64,000 bases of DNA, from assembly GCA_034509755.1 (NCBI GenBank), contig CM067546.1, forward strand, positions 18,086,615-18,150,614, given 5' to 3'. The position numbers and the translations under genes were made by a program. How positions within the stretch are numbered: position 1 is the stretch's first letter; each line of letters begins with the position of its first letter. Of this stretch, positions 1-13,130 are shown piece by piece. The notes below the pieces were generated by a model. That model searched no databases. It was not told where the DNA came from and was given only the letters and a program-made list of their open reading frames with translations. This DNA is from Anisodus tanguticus. Its lineage: Eukaryota > Streptophyta > Magnoliopsida > Solanales > Solanaceae.

Positions 1-619
1 TAGTCCATATAAGTAACGTTGTACACATATCAATTCACCAATTAATCAAGTCACATTGTTCACATAAGGTTCCAATCACAGTCAAGTACAATCAATCCAT
101 TCGCATATATAGGGACCTTACTATCATAGTACTTACCGACTAGTACTCTCTTATTCAATTCATACTCAAGCTTAACCCCACTTACCCAACTTATCATATG
201 AAATAAACGAGTCAGACTTACATCACAATAACTATTTTAGAATGCTTCCAATAGTGTTACACCTACGATAAACATGATGACGTTAACTCCTTTATTAGCC
301 TTAGCATTTACACTTAGTTAAGTTTCTATACAATTAAGGGCTGTCATATATAGATCGTTCCACATCTACCTTACCACTAGTGACACTTATCACAGGTTCC
401 TTACTAGACTCATTACCCAATCACACAATCAATTACCAGACAACACACAAATGCACATAATTCTCTGGACCTAGACAATAGTCATGGTATAATCGACATT
501 TCCGAGCACAGTAGCAGTTGACAACAAACACTGAGACTTATAATTATTAAACCCAAAAATCCATACCCGACGAAGCAAACCACACACGACAACTAAATCC
601 ATTTAACAACCTCAATTAT

Positions 620-688
620 TTATCCAAGTGTTCATAGAGACTAGCCTAATCATTATTTCCAAGTATTCATAGAGTCAAGCTCAATCAT
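620..688. repeat. Imperfect 35-bp tandem duplication
   Basis: Two adjacent copies share the words CCAAG.(G/A)TTCATAGAG and CTCAATCAT-like ends, offset by about 35 bases. It lies within the left LTR and has no coding content. Confidence 0.5.
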
Positions 689-2201
689 AGCGAGCATTCC
701 GATCCAATACAATCATCTCAATCAAATTAAATTAGGGTTTCACCCAAGTTCCAATAACAAACCATATCACATTGTCAAACTATAATTAATCAATGTATAG
801 ATGTATGAATGATATGAATGCAATACATATGCAAGGTACATTTCTCAACCTGGTATATAGTACGTAAGGTTTTATTATGATCTGTACACGTATGAGGGAC
901 ACACAAAGTCCATATACCGCTCCTAGCCAGTCGAAATTCCACACAAGAATCTGGCTAGAGCTTCAGAATTATTTATTTGAATAATATAATGTTGCAGGCA
1001 TGAAACTCCATTCCCCGCGTATCAATATATGTTGCAGCATACAACCTGAGCTATCCGTATTATCATCATCTCAATATTTCCATAATCTCATAAGTGTTCT
1101 TACCTTTCCGGCCTCTTATGCCACAACATATCCATACCGCTCTCATATCAATATCACAGAACCATGAGTATATGAATGAAAATGACAATATAAGGAAGAT
1201 GTCGTGATATAATGAGATGCAACCAAGTAAGGAAATAAAATATCATATGCTTTCATAAGTTCAATAACACACATATAATCCAATACACAAGATTTCATAT
1301 CAAAGCAGTTCATTAACAATAATCCTAGTACAATCAGAATATCATATCAAATTATGTGTGATGAATAAATAAAACAATATTAAATATGGTGATGAGCCCA
1401 CATAATGGCGACAAGCCTAAGTAACAGCAATCAGAATCAGTATAAGGCTGATCCCCCAAATCACCTATCATCACAGTTCAACACTGGTACCCACTCAAAC
1501 GTTCATCACCACCATTTTAGTTGGACCCCCAAACATGCCCAATGCCCCTCAATATTTATAACTACTACGTACTTCTATTGGAGTCTCGAAAAGCTAAACC
1601 GTAGCCTACCTCATTACCAAACATGAGTGCTAACAAATCAAGCCTCGGTGATCTCCTTGCCCTTCTGATGCACCTTGCGATAGTCGAAGTATATCCACGT
1701 ACATATTATTCATTAATATAAAGCTAATCATAACAAAAAAAGACTTTAAATACCCATTCCGGGCCCAGGTTGTCAAGATTCGAACTTCAATACTCAAAAA
1801 CCTCTATTACATATTAAGTAATCATATCTTTAAATTAATTTAAAAACTATACACATTTGAATCCTCAATTAAACAATCATTAAAAAGCACTAATTTGAAA
1901 CCCTGTAATTTTTCCCTTTTGATAATAAAGCATAATCCAATCCTAATTCATGATATTAACACAATTTAATCCATAAATCTCAACCCATATAGCTCTCTTA
2001 TTCTCACAACATGCATAACTCATCTTCCCTAACTCAAATAATATGCTGAACCACCATTAATAAGCTTAGAATCATAAACTTAAACCAAATAATAAAGGAA
2101 ACTCTTACCCAAGGGTGGAAATTGCTCGTAAGACTCTGGTTATACTCCCAAACGACATTGGTATCGAGATGGACTAATTTGGGAAAGAACATTCTGATCT
2201 A

Positions 2202-2215
2202 AAAATATTTATAGG
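2202..2215 (-). promoter_or_regulatory. Putative TATA box of the left LTR
   Basis: The minus strand reads CCTATAAATATTTTT about 720 bases into the LTR. The position suits a U3 promoter, and no other good TATA lies nearby. No transcript evidence is available. Confidence 0.4.
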
Positions 2216-2935
2216 ACATCTGAACAATGTTCCGCCCCAGCGGCTATGGCGGAAAATCCTTCACCGGAGCGGAGGTCATTGACACCTCACACTTCGCCGC
2301 AGCGGACACGATTCCGCTGTGGGGGAAACTATCCATCACCCAGATTCTGCTTCGGTGAGCCAACCTCTGGCCAAGGCAGACCTATCAGAGTGAACGTTGA
2401 TGCCGCCGTGGCAGACACCAGATATCAGCAAATGGAAAATTAGCCAACACCTCCATCCAACACCTGAAACGCTCTTAGAACTCCCCGAACACAAACCAGA
2501 CATGCTCGTCTATGGAAAATAGTGCTAAAAACTCTCTCGTACCCTGGGATTTGACATATAACTGAGCTAAGGCATACTTTTATAAATAATCATCTGAGAC
2601 AAACCAAAAATCCAAACTTTACAAATAAGGCCACAAAATACATCCGATTACCTCGAGAAGTGAACCAATGACTCGACTAAGTCATAAATGACACCGGGAT
2701 CTACCGGAAGTGATGGAACCCGAAAATGAACCCATCTAGGCAAAAGTCAACTTTGAGTCAAACTAACCAACTCTAAGTTTCCAAACTTGGGCTTTTCATC
2801 CGAAACTCATAAAAATGAACATCGAGATATGTGCCACACATCCCCGCATATAAAAATCCCCACACAGAGACCATATGAAGGGTAAAATAGGCAAATAAGG
2901 GTCTTTAGATAAAAATATCCGGACGAGTCGTTATA

Positions 2936-4257
2936 GATATTTCATAGCCACAATCACCATTAAACTCAACCTTGCAATATTGAGCAATTGCCCTGTAGTC
3001 ATTATACAGTTTCAAAGCTTCTGGACTAAAGTCACATTCCATTTCTTGTTAAAATATAGACAATAAACAGATTAAGGTGAAAACAAAATCAAACAAATAT
3101 GAAGACTTAGCTGTATAGTAAGGAAGTCACCTAATTTTATCTTCATTTGTGTGCAACAAATTCATAACCTTTACCCTAATTTCCTCCAGCATTTTGATGA
3201 TTGATATGCTTATAGCTTGAAGAATCCATGCACTAAATGACTCAATGAAATTGTTGTCAACTATTATATTTTTACACTGAGTGTCCAAATATGCTCTACA
3301 CCAAGCATGAGAAAGAAAGTGCAAGAGATCTTTGGCTGCATCATCATCATTATCTTGAGATAATTACCCAACACTCTTAGTTAGTCTTTGAAATCTATTG
3401 CATAAGTTCTCTAAGCACACCACCACAACAACTTCTTCATCTGTCCATTTCTCCATTTTTCTGTCAATTAGCCTCAATATGTCTGAGACAAAATCTACGG
3501 TGAGATTTAAGAAGTGTATTCTTCACAGCATCAATTAATACATATGACAAAATAGGAATAAAAAATGAATAAGTTAATAATAGATAGAGAATTAATAACT
3601 GAATAATAAATAAAAATTTAAAATGTTACCTTTTGCATATTTGAGACTAAAGTCACCCCTTGTCCATCTTTTAGTCTCAAAGAACACTTCAAACACTCCA
3701 AAAACTAACTCCAAGTCCTGGCAATTTATTTGTCTACCATAGCCCAAGCAAGTGGATAAAATTCATCCATGGAATCTTGAGCAATAGCCACTAACATCTG
3801 ACCCTTATATCTATCCTTAAGAAAGGTACCATTCAACCCAATCAGTGGTCTCAACCCACCTTTCTAACCCTTCTTCAATGCATTAAAACATATGTACATC
3901 CTTAGGAATTTTTTTCCCTTCTTCAAGAGCATCTTTTAATATATTTATCACAACATCACTGTCATGGTTAGATTGTCTAAGTACTTATCCATAAGCCTCA
4001 AGTTTTTTGTAATTATCAATAAAACTGCGCTTTAACTTCTTAAGAGTCAACCCATTGGCCCTTTTGAGCTTAGATTATGACATATTTAATTCAAAAACAT
4101 TGGCCAACTCCCCTTTCCTGTCTTTCATGTTGTACTTAGGATTGTATTGTACCTTTCTCTTAAACAACTGAGCCAACGTATTCTGATCAACCATAGGATT
4201 CTTAAAATATGGATCACATGTGTGTTCATCAAGAAATGTATTGATTTTCAAGGTAGT
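2936..4257 (-). pseudogene. MuDR/MULE-type transposase remnant, split by LTR elements on both sides
   Basis: On the minus strand three blocks of a MULE transposase follow in order. The N-terminal side (4257-4075) has TFLDEHTCDPYFKNP. The transposase core (about 3880-3640) has GTFLKDRYKGQMLVAIAQDS and FYPLAWAMVDK. The C-terminal side (3324-2938) has DTQCKNIIVDNNFIESF and, in another frame, CDFSPEALKLYNDYRA. The family's first catalytic Asp (DGTF) is Asn here, at 3831-3833. Several stops and frameshifts separate the blocks, and an AT-rich stretch at 3530-3640 may be intronic. The frame is cut by an LTR at 2935 and by another at 4258. It is a dead transposase, not a host gene; related domesticated genes (FAR1/MUSTANG) are unlikely given the decay. 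Confidence 0.85.
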
Positions 4258-4709
4258 TGTAATACCCCATACTCCTCGACGTGTGTATGACAAAGTTGAA
4301 GTCAATGAATTTACTTGAATGTGAGGGAATAAGGTTATAGTTGCTGACTGAGGATCCAAGGATATATGAATGTTAAGTCCAGTTAAGGCGAATGAGATTC
4401 ATAAATGAATAAGACATCCAATAAAAGTAGATGACCTACTAGTTTCACCTGTATGTTTCGCCTACTTGCTTAGACGTCCTATGTTCTTGAGCTGCTTGCT
4501 CACACGTCCAACTTGCTTGCATGTCCTATTTTCTTACACGTCCTACTTATTATATGAGGGCGACACATATGTTTAGATCTAATTAGTAAACTACTTGCTT
4601 AAGTAGGTGATAAGTAAGTGACAAATAGGTGATGCACCTAGTTAAAATGAGAGAGATGGGTTGTCTTAGAGTAGCCTAAGACCCAATCTTCCCAAGCCCA
4701 TTTAAGGGC

Positions 4710-4719
4710 TAATATATAC
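4710..4719 (+). promoter_or_regulatory. Possible TATA box of LTR starting at 4258
   Basis: The sequence TAATATATACAC lies about 450 bases into the LTR and is followed by a C/T-rich leader. The call is weak because the tract is AT-rich. Confidence 0.3.
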
Positions 4720-6564
4720 ACATAATCCTTTGTAATTTTGTCATTTATCACCAATCTCCAAGAAAATCACCCATATTTTATCCTCTCTCATCTCTATACG
4801 CTCTCTACTAGCAAGTCCAGCCATGGACGCCCTCACTTCTTCTTCATATTTGTTATCGAACTCTTATAGCATCCATGTGTGTCACTCTCTTTAGAGTGTA
4901 TTATCTCTAGCCAGCAGACCATATATATTCCCAAACACTTTCTAAATATTCTCCTACCAATCTAGTATAGATCTATAAGGTTATAGAGTAAACCTCATTT
5001 CAGATAATTTATAGTGCTAGTCTAGTTGATGTTCTCATAGTTGCTGGATTTGAGATTACCTTGAGTTGAAGCTAGAGTTTGTTCTTGACATTTGAGGTAA
5101 AATTACCTTATTTCTTATGTTTATGAATTAGATTAAGCTTTAGATATGCCTAGAGGTTACAAGTTGATTATTGAGAGTTGGGACTAGTTTGTTGGGTGCT
5201 ATTTAGAGTGTTGAGGAGTTGTTCTCATGATGATTTAGATTCTAGAGATATAAGTATATTGTATATAAACTAGTTAATGATTTAAAGGCACTTAGTTGCA
5301 CTAGTTGGTAAGTTGAAGGTTGATTGATGTAGTTGAATTACTAGCTTAGTTGTATAGCATATTGGGACTGTTCTTATTGTTCTTTAGGTGCTACAATATG
5401 ATTGTTGGATCTTGTTGTTGTTGTTTGAGTGAGTGGGATGTGGAATAAACGTGGGAGATGCTGGCCGATTTGTTAGAGAATGAGTTTGTCGATCGATGAA
5501 TCATTGGGTGCTATATAGTATTGTGAGGGTGCTCTTATAATGATTTAGATGCTGGAAGTGTTGTTGAACTTGTATACATGTTATTAAGAGTGTTGCAAGG
5601 ATGATAAAGGATATAGGCTTGGATAATCGCCGTAGAAACATTTGTAGAATAAGCTTGTCGTTCATAAGCTAGTTGGTGTGTTCCTCTTATTGATGCTATT
5701 CTTATTTTCCTTGTTGTAGTTTAAGTGCAAAAGGAGGTTGGTTTTGCCATCTCAGTTGAAAGGTCTACTTAAAGGTACGTGAGGATTTTCCTTGACTCGC
5801 CATTATGGCATGACATGTATTAATTTCTTCCTATGTGAACTATGAAGTTTAGAGCTTACAAGTGTAGTAATTCTATGTTTTGAGCCTTAAGAGTTTCCTA
5901 AGAAATGTCATTTGACAAAAATTAGTGTTACTCAAACGTATTACTCCCCGAGGTCAAGCTATGAGTTGTCATAAAGGGAATAGAGCTTCCCCTTAGGTAG
6001 GACTATACTAGAAGTCTATAGAGTATGATTCCAAAACCGAATTCTAAAGGTGCTCATTTCATGTATTTGACACTTTCAAGTTCTTCTAATTGATGTCACC
6101 TCAATAATATGAGCTACATATGTCTATTAAAAGTCATTTACTCCTTCCAGAAAATGTATATAAGCCACATCGGCTTCCTCGTAAGAACCCCGGTAGCATA
6201 ATTATGATTAGAAGCATTGCTCTACTTATGTGATTAATAGCTTCATGTATGGCTTATTTGGTAATGCTCCGAAGAGTTAAGTTTCATAAGTGTATTGGCA
6301 ACCCCTTGTTCCTGCTAGAAAGTAATTACGAGCCATAGTGGTACCCTCAAAAGAATTTCCGTAGCGTGACGACCATTAGTTGGTGATGAAATGAGAGCTT
6401 TGGATGTGGCATAATTGTTGTTTGTCCTAGTAGCTAGTAGTATAAGTGAAGAGGACTTACTTCATGGCATTTGCTAGTCAATGGAGAGATGAGAATCCTA
6501 CTGCTCGGAGTTATTATATTGATAATGAAGTTACCCATTAAGTGGGGTGATGTTGATAGATTAA

Positions 6565-7180
6565 AAAATAGGACCAATGAGATTATAGAATGTTGTCTAA
6601 GGTGAATGATTCTTACGATGAATTGTATTACGACCTCCAAATATTAGTTGAAGAGATATAGATTTATGTCTAAGGTGATACTTGATGGGTACGGGCTATA
6701 GATATGGGACTATAGCACAATACTTAAGATGCATTGTATGAGAGTTGTCGAAGGATAGTGAGAAGTTATCAACCTTAAATAAGGTAAAGTATGTTGGTAG
6801 TTATGAACTATAATGATGGGACAATAGAGTACTAACTAAGAAGAATGTCACTTTATGGATGGTCTTTAGGGGATGGTTAAGAGGTTATAGAGTATAACAT
6901 AAGATGAATCTTGACTGATAATACTCAAGTTACCGTTTTGGGTCGTAAAGCATCCCTTAAGATGAGTTATGTCAATATAGTTAGGTGAGATGATGATGGT
7001 ACTCTATAAAGTATAGTTAGAGGGGGTAATAGATCACTATCTAAGATAAATGACATCCTATGGCTAATATCTAAGAAACCATTACTGGTGTAAAGCGTAT
7101 AGTAAGGTGAATCATAGTGATAAATGTTCTTGTTGTTTCTAATTGAGTTATAGAGCGTCTTTTTAGGATGAGTCATGTTG
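6565..7180 (+). repeat. Highly diverged tandem array, unit about 57 bases
   Basis: A word like TATAGAGTATA..TAAGATGAATC recurs with drift near 6575, 6660, 6712, 6825, 6887, 6943, 7093 and 7147. Most gaps are 52-62 bases, or about twice that. It lies in the LTR-derived tract and has no coding content. Confidence 0.45.
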
Positions 7181-7690
7181 ACATAGATATGTACGAATCT
7201 CGACGAGCATACAGTAGTCCTAAGTGGCTACAACATAGATTTGAAGTACCAAATGAGAGTAATAGAAGTGTAAGTGCGTCTGTTCCTATCGTATCCCCCA
7301 ACATGAATTTGAGTCACATATTCCTTCTTCATTATGAGTTCCAAAGAGTAAAGAATGGTAGCCTTCTACTTGTATGCAATTGTTTTATCTCGTATAATCT
7401 CAGGTCTATTGCATCAAAGTTTTGTATGGTTGCATAGAGTCCTTCGGGTTTAGTAAAAATGTCAGTTTCTGTCACCTACGCAATCTTTAGGTTCTAGGTA
7501 TGTTAGAGGAACCAGTTCTACAAGTTAACGATCTCAAAAGAATCATGTCAAGTGCTTCCATAAGCTAAAGAACAGTGATTCCCAAAGTATTATTACATGC
7601 CTCCATATGTATGGCATACAAGCATGGTTATCAACAGTTACATAATGGCCACTGCATTGCATATTTATTCATTGCACATACATGAGTTGC

Positions 7691-7785
7691 ATGCCCTATA
7701 GACGAACTATGATACGCATAGGTGCACAGTTCTTCAGAGATTATATGCCCTATGGATGGACTATGATACGTATAGGTGCACAGTT
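7691..7785 (+). repeat. Two-copy tandem repeat, period 54
   Basis: Copies starting at 7691 and 7745 share ATGCCCTAT.GA, then ACTATGATACG.ATAGGTG and CACAGTT. Such duplications are typical inside long Tekay-type LTRs. Confidence 0.75.
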
Positions 7786-9863
7786 ATGGTCGACTATAGA
7801 CGGTCTGATGAAATACATAGTCCAGCCTAAATCTAGTGGGTCCTATGAACGGTCTATGAAATGCATATAGGTACTACCTCAGAGCACTCCATATGTAGAA
7901 CATTGCATTGATATTATATGTTGCATTCCATTCAGCCTCGTATGGCACACATGTTCTACAAAAAGTAAATAAAGAATCTAATGTACAATTGACCTCAAGT
8001 ATTACAGTGAACGATCCCAGAACGTCGCTCCACATAGCGACCTAAATATATCATCAGAAATATCTTAAAGAAAGTTCAGAAAGATAGAAGTACAGTAAGG
8101 TTCAGTAAGTGTTCCTATAGATGTTTGAAAACTTTCAGTTATATCTACCTGATTAGATTTTAGTTGTCCCTTCTATGAGCTTCAATTTATTGTACATGTT
8201 TCATGTCTGCCTTACGTACTCGGTACAATCTTTCAGTTCTGACGTCCCTTGGCTAGAGGCGCTGAATTTGTTATGTTTCACATTGCAGGTACAATTATAC
8301 AGATTGACAGACTTGTGTGCAGATGATCATCGAAAGAGTTGTACGCTCCACTTCTAGCTGGGGCTGAGTCAGGTCTAGTAATTGCATTGATGTCAGAAAT
8401 TATGGGTAGCTTGGGGCCCTATCCAAGCACTTGGATTTGGAGGTCCAGAACAATGTGGTTTGAGCTATGAATAGTAGCTACGAAAATCGGTGAAAACTCT
8501 TCTCAAGGTTCCAAGTTCAAATTTTTGGATTTTTTCTTCAAAAGTTCAGACCCTTTCTTCAAGTCTTGGAGCGACTCAGGTATTTAGAGCTTCTATCTGT
8601 GTGAGGAAATATCCATATTCTTCCCCACGTTCTTCCATGAAACACGAGTTCTTCATAAGTTTACGGTTTTGTTCCATTAGCATGATAAACCCAATACATA
8701 TAATATTATACGTCATGTCTATATCACAATTCATCAATTGTATTCATGATAGGTCATTATGATTGTCATGAACTTGTCCTTAATCCATGAGTGCATGCTT
8801 TGAATTCTATGAATTCTTAAATACAAGTTATTATCATTATAACTCAGTTCCATGAAGTCATACATATTTTCATATTTTATATAGTTTATACTATATATTT
8901 ATTTACATGTTAAATTATAATTACAAATTATGCTTTACAAGTTATTTCATGAAATTCAAGGGCTTATAAGCCAACTATTTTCAAGTACGTATTTTGGGAG
9001 TTGCACAGATTAGCGAGAAGGATTAGATAGCCTGAAACTATGTATGCCAACGTAGGATAAGGGTTGCTCCTCCAGAGGACGATACCTTCTTATTACCCCT
9101 TGTGAGATTATTGGATTCATTATGTTCAGGTTCATGTCTAGTACTTCGGCAAGGTATGAGAAGTCTTAGCTGATCGTGCTGATATCAAACTCCACATTCA
9201 GCGTGGTGATTCATGTCAGTTTTGTAGTGGTCTCCCAGAGATATACAGATACACAACTTTATAGATTTTACACATGTTTTGTACTCATGCTAGATCATGA
9301 TCTTGCTCATGTTACAGTTTCAGTTTCATGTCTTATTATTCCATATGCCTACTTATTTCTTCAGTTTCTTTACATACATTACAATTCAAATGTACTAACA
9401 TTCCTTTGCACAAGAAATGTATTTCACGGTGCAGGTACTTAGTTTCAGCATAATGGATCTGCTCGTTAGGATTTGCCTCAGTATAAACTATTAGTGAGCC
9501 CCATCTCCTTCGGGGTGTTAGTCAGTTATTTTACATGTCAGGCTTATTATTAATGGTATTCCATGACCTTGTCCTGGTAAATAGTTTTGCAGACAGACTC
9601 TTGTGTCAGAGGTTTCATAGACTAGAGCAGTTTAGCATGTCAGGCATGTCAACATTATTTTCAGACTTGTTATATTTTCAGATATTTCCGCATTATATCT
9701 TTCAGACTATATTTCAGTACCATATTTTACATAAGTTACTATCATCATTATTTCATACTTTTGATGCCCATGTTGATTCAGCTGCCCATGTAGTACACTC
9801 GGTCACATGCAGTCTAGCACTGAATTATCTCATTTCTCCTAGGCCATGGTTCGGGGCGTTACA

Positions 9864-9879
9864 AAGCTTGGTATCAGAG
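9864..9879 (+). other. Primer-binding site (initiator tRNA-Met type)
   Basis: TGGTATCAGAG at 9869-9879 matches the 11 bases complementary to the 3' end of plant initiator methionine tRNA. It lies five bases after the LTR terminus GCGTTACA, the usual arrangement in chromoviruses. Confidence 0.8.
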
Positions 9880-11994
9880 AATATATTAAAGTGTCTTAGG
9901 GAGACTATGAAATTGTGTCCAGTGGGCTCTCTTTTATGTGCGTGAGGCGCCCATACATGTAAACAATTGACCACCAAGACATCTAGGATTGTCTTACTTC
10001 TTTCATACTCCAGATCGTGCAATTAGAGTAGTACTTTCAGGAATTCTTCTAACTCGTGCCATGAAGCCTAGAGCAGTAAGTAACATTCTCTCTCCATCAA
10101 ATTCTGAACGTATCGAATGCATAAGAGGCAAGAATGAAATTCAAGGTCCATGTAAGGATGACTACCCATTGGGGTATAATCGGGAGTGCAGGTTGCTAAC
10201 GGATGAGACTTGAGATAATATCGAATGTTGGACAAATTAGTAGTTATTACAGACTAGAGCATAACCCGTATCAGAAAGTACAAAGACAATTATCATTTTT
10301 TATGGTTATCAGTTCACCTCAGTTACCAGCTATACAGTGTTTTAGTTAGCAGGTTTATGGTTATTTAATACACCAGTGTTCGGTTATGTAGTTACTATAT
10401 TTTCAATTTTCAGTGTATCGAGATTCTTGTGACTTGACTTGTGAGTATACATCAGGCCTATTGGTGCTATAAGAAAGTGTAAGTAACGATGACTATAGCG
10501 AAATCTTCGCATGTTATATGTCTGAGTTATGATCCAAGACTCGCCAAATGGCGCATGATGTATTTATTAGTGATAGTACCATTTTAAGGATAAGTTTTGG
10601 TGTGATACACGTATGTTCTATACCTTACAGAATAAGTTTATTTGGATTTTTGGACCATGGAGCTGCCAGTATGAGGATGATAGTTCAGATTTAAGACTCC
10701 ACAGGTTAACATGTAATGAAGTTAGTCGCAACAGGCATAAACTTCCCACAATAGTTTTGAGCAGGAAAATAGCCTAAGAGCAAACCACATGTGATTCTAG
10801 AATGTCTCAATTTTTCAAAGATGTGTTTTTTTCATATGGCCCATGCGCACGACTAATAATATATTGTACACGACATGAGAACCATGAGCAGATGATAGTC
10901 AATTTCTATGAATAGTTTTAAATTATTAAAGTTTTTTCAGATCAGAACTAGAGAGTAGGACGTTAGTAAGTTACTGCAAGAAGTAGATATTACTATGAGA
11001 AGATAAGATGTGACAGTTCCCTCTAAGGTTATGTGATTAACTGTCTACCCCCCGGATGTGTATAGTATGATATGATTTTAAAGTGTATAGAAAATTCAAG
11101 GTTAGGTATTTCAATTTTTTCATTTAAGATTGACGATATTTTCACTAAGTGTGATCCATGTCTATAGTACCAAAAAAAATAGTATACGACCGCGGAATTG
11201 GGTCGGATGATGAGGGAAGTTAAAAATAATCTACGCTTCACTTTAGTATTAGGACAGAACTAGGAAACATGATTCTAACAGGTGTTTAATAGAGAATAGT
11301 AAGTAGGTTTTTAGTAGATATAGTGAATTAACAATTTCAGCAAAGCTAGTAGAGGTAAGATTTGATTTCTTTAATCAGGTTGACAATAGTGAGTGAGTAG
11401 CAGTTTGAATACACTGAATGCGTGTTAGAACCTAAAGAGTTTAATATAAGTATGAAGTACAGTGACAATAGGAGAATAAAATTAGCTAGGCGGTAAGAGA
11501 GGAAATTATAGAAGAAGGGTCTTTAAGATTTATCAAAAAGGGGTCTCCATAAGACTAGTAGTGTGAGCGAAGTTAAGTTGTTAAGATAGATTATGCTAGT
11601 AATTCAGTCCATGTAAGTAATTCAGTTTTCCATAGTAAGGCAGATCGCTCAGAAGTGAGTCAAAAGATGAGCCGTCAGTGACATAAAGTGCAAAGAATTG
11701 CAGAAGATAAGGAAAGTTTGTTGAATCCCAACAAGAGAGTAGGATCCCCAAATCTAAGATCTTAACCTTTGGTCCAAGAGAGAGATGTGTAAATTGTCAA
11801 TAAGTGCAATCGATTATTAAAAACCCGAAGGGTTATATGAAGAATCTCAGCTCAGTAATAACAACAGAATGAGATAGTCTCCAAAGGTAGTACCATCGCA
11901 TGAGACTCCATTTTCAGGGTGTTGGTCAAAGACTTAGCGCACAACAGTAGTATGAGTATTTCAAGAAGCATCCTAGAAAGATATCAATTATATG
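9880..11994 (+). mobile_element. Leader and gag-side interior of element F, unrecognisable
   Basis: This stretch lies between the primer site and the first recognisable pol remnant. By position it should hold the leader, gag, protease and reverse transcriptase. All frames are broken and I recognise no domain. The open stretches at 9989-10213 and 11029-11241 look fortuitous. Confidence 0.4.
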
Positions 11995-13130
11995 TAGTTA
12001 AGCTCATATTGAGGCAGACAAGAGAATCCTTATGGGAGAAGTTCATTGTTTATCAAACCTAGGAGTGCAACTTTCGGACCCTGAATATGATAGAGTTATT
12101 TTACGGAATAGAAAAAAATCTTCCTTAGTAGTTGCGTAAAAGAGGAGAATAGTTTCATGATCACTATCTATCGCAGCTAAAGGAGGGGATTCACAGACAT
12201 AAACTCATGGCTTCCAAACAAGGGGGAGATGATGGTACTCTAAGGTACTCAGGAAAATTATTGTGTCCCGGTTGTAGTTAAACGCAAAGAGAGGATTATG
12301 GCAGAGGAAATATTTTAGATATTCTACCTACCCAAGCTCCACAAAAATCTATCATGACCTTGAGTAAGGTTTATTAATGGCATGAAATGAAAAGAATGTT
12401 GCCAATTTCATGGCTAGGCTTCTAATTGGTAGCAAGCGCAAGATGATTCAGCAGAAGATTCACCAAGTTATATATATTCAGGAAAGTTTTAGGCTCCATG
12501 GAGCTCCAATGTACATTATATTAGATCGAGACGTCAGGCAAAGCTCACTATCCAGACACGCGAAGATATGTTGAGCACATGTGTCCTAAACTTTAAATGT
12601 AATTGAGATGATCATATTTGCCTCTCGTTGAGTTTTTTCTAAATATAAATATCAAGCTAGTATCAAGATGGCACCATTTAAAAACCTCGTATGAGCGAAA
12701 GTGTAGATCACCTATTGGTTGGTATGAAGTTGGCGAAATAGAATTGCTAGGTCCAGACTTAGCCCATTAGGCTGTTGATAAAGTTAAATTAATTTAGGAG
12801 CATTGAAAATGACTAAGAGGCACAAGAGTTCTATGCGAATGTACGGCACAAATATTCAGAGTTTCGTGTTAACGATTAGGTGTTTCTAGAAAGTTTTGCC
12901 TATGAAGGCGTCATATGATTTGAGAAGAAAGAGAAGTTAGTCTCAAATATATTAGACCATCCAGGATCCTATGAAAGATTGTCAAGTTCACAAGTTGAGT
13001 ACTAAGAAATTCGCTCCAGTGAAAGTTGTAAAGGAACCAAAATGTGAAGGAGGCTACATAGGAAGCCAAAGAGGACATGAAGCCCAAATATCCGCACTCA
13101 TTGATGGACGAGCAGAAATTTTTTAGGGTA
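11995..13130 (+). pseudogene. Element F pol remnant: integrase and chromodomain side
   Basis: Fragments in shifting frames follow the order of a Tekay-type pol end. GEVHCLSNLGVQLSDP (about 12033) corresponds to the stretch before integrase, where element D has MVREIHKLATLGVRL. SSTKIYHDLE (about 12340) corresponds to HPGSTKMFHDLR of the zinc-binding domain. RLHGAPMYIILDRDVRQ (about 12490) corresponds to the second catalytic Asp region. APVKVVKEP and the block up to about 13130 correspond to the C-terminal chromodomain tail. The middle of the catalytic core is missing, and there are many stops. Identification rests on the co-linear match to element D in this window. Confidence 0.7.

Larger units (their letters stand above)
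1..2935 (-). mobile_element. Long LTR of a Ty3/gypsy-type element, cut by window edge
   Basis: Read on the minus strand this block begins at 2935 with TATAACGACTCGTCCGG, a mutated form of the TGTAACGACCCG.CCGG start common to plant gypsy LTRs. It then carries a plausible promoter near 2210 and about 2 kb of AT-rich non-coding sequence. No PBS, polypurine tract or coding domain is visible up to base 1, so the LTR seems to continue beyond the window. Its end interrupts a MULE transposase frame at 2936, so it inserted into that gene copy. The short ORFs at 1405-1626 and 2246-2443 show no domain and are not called. The family is inferred from terminus style only. Confidence 0.55.
4258..9863 (+). 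mobile_element. LTR-derived tract ending at a primer-binding site
   Basis: It starts with TGTAATACCCCATACT inside the MULE frame and ends with GGGGCGTTACA directly before a primer-binding site. 5.6 kb is too long for one ordinary LTR. At least two modules are visible: an LTR head at 4258, and a block at 8000-8360 that parallels the R/U5 words also found at 15010-15110 and 20640-20770. It is probably two LTRs or LTR fragments joined or nested. Short ORFs inside (for example 9535-9945, 136 codons) have no recognisable domain. I could not find the internal boundary or a TSD. Confidence 0.5.

Noticed and set aside
4821..4860. ATG in good context (AGCCATGGACGCC) after a TATA-like site, as a gene start
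   Set aside because: The frame closes quickly, shows no domain, and lies inside an LTR leader.
9535..9945. 136-codon plus-strand ORF
   Set aside because: It runs through the LTR end and the primer-binding site, has no domain, and its composition follows the LTR's CATGTCAG-type words.
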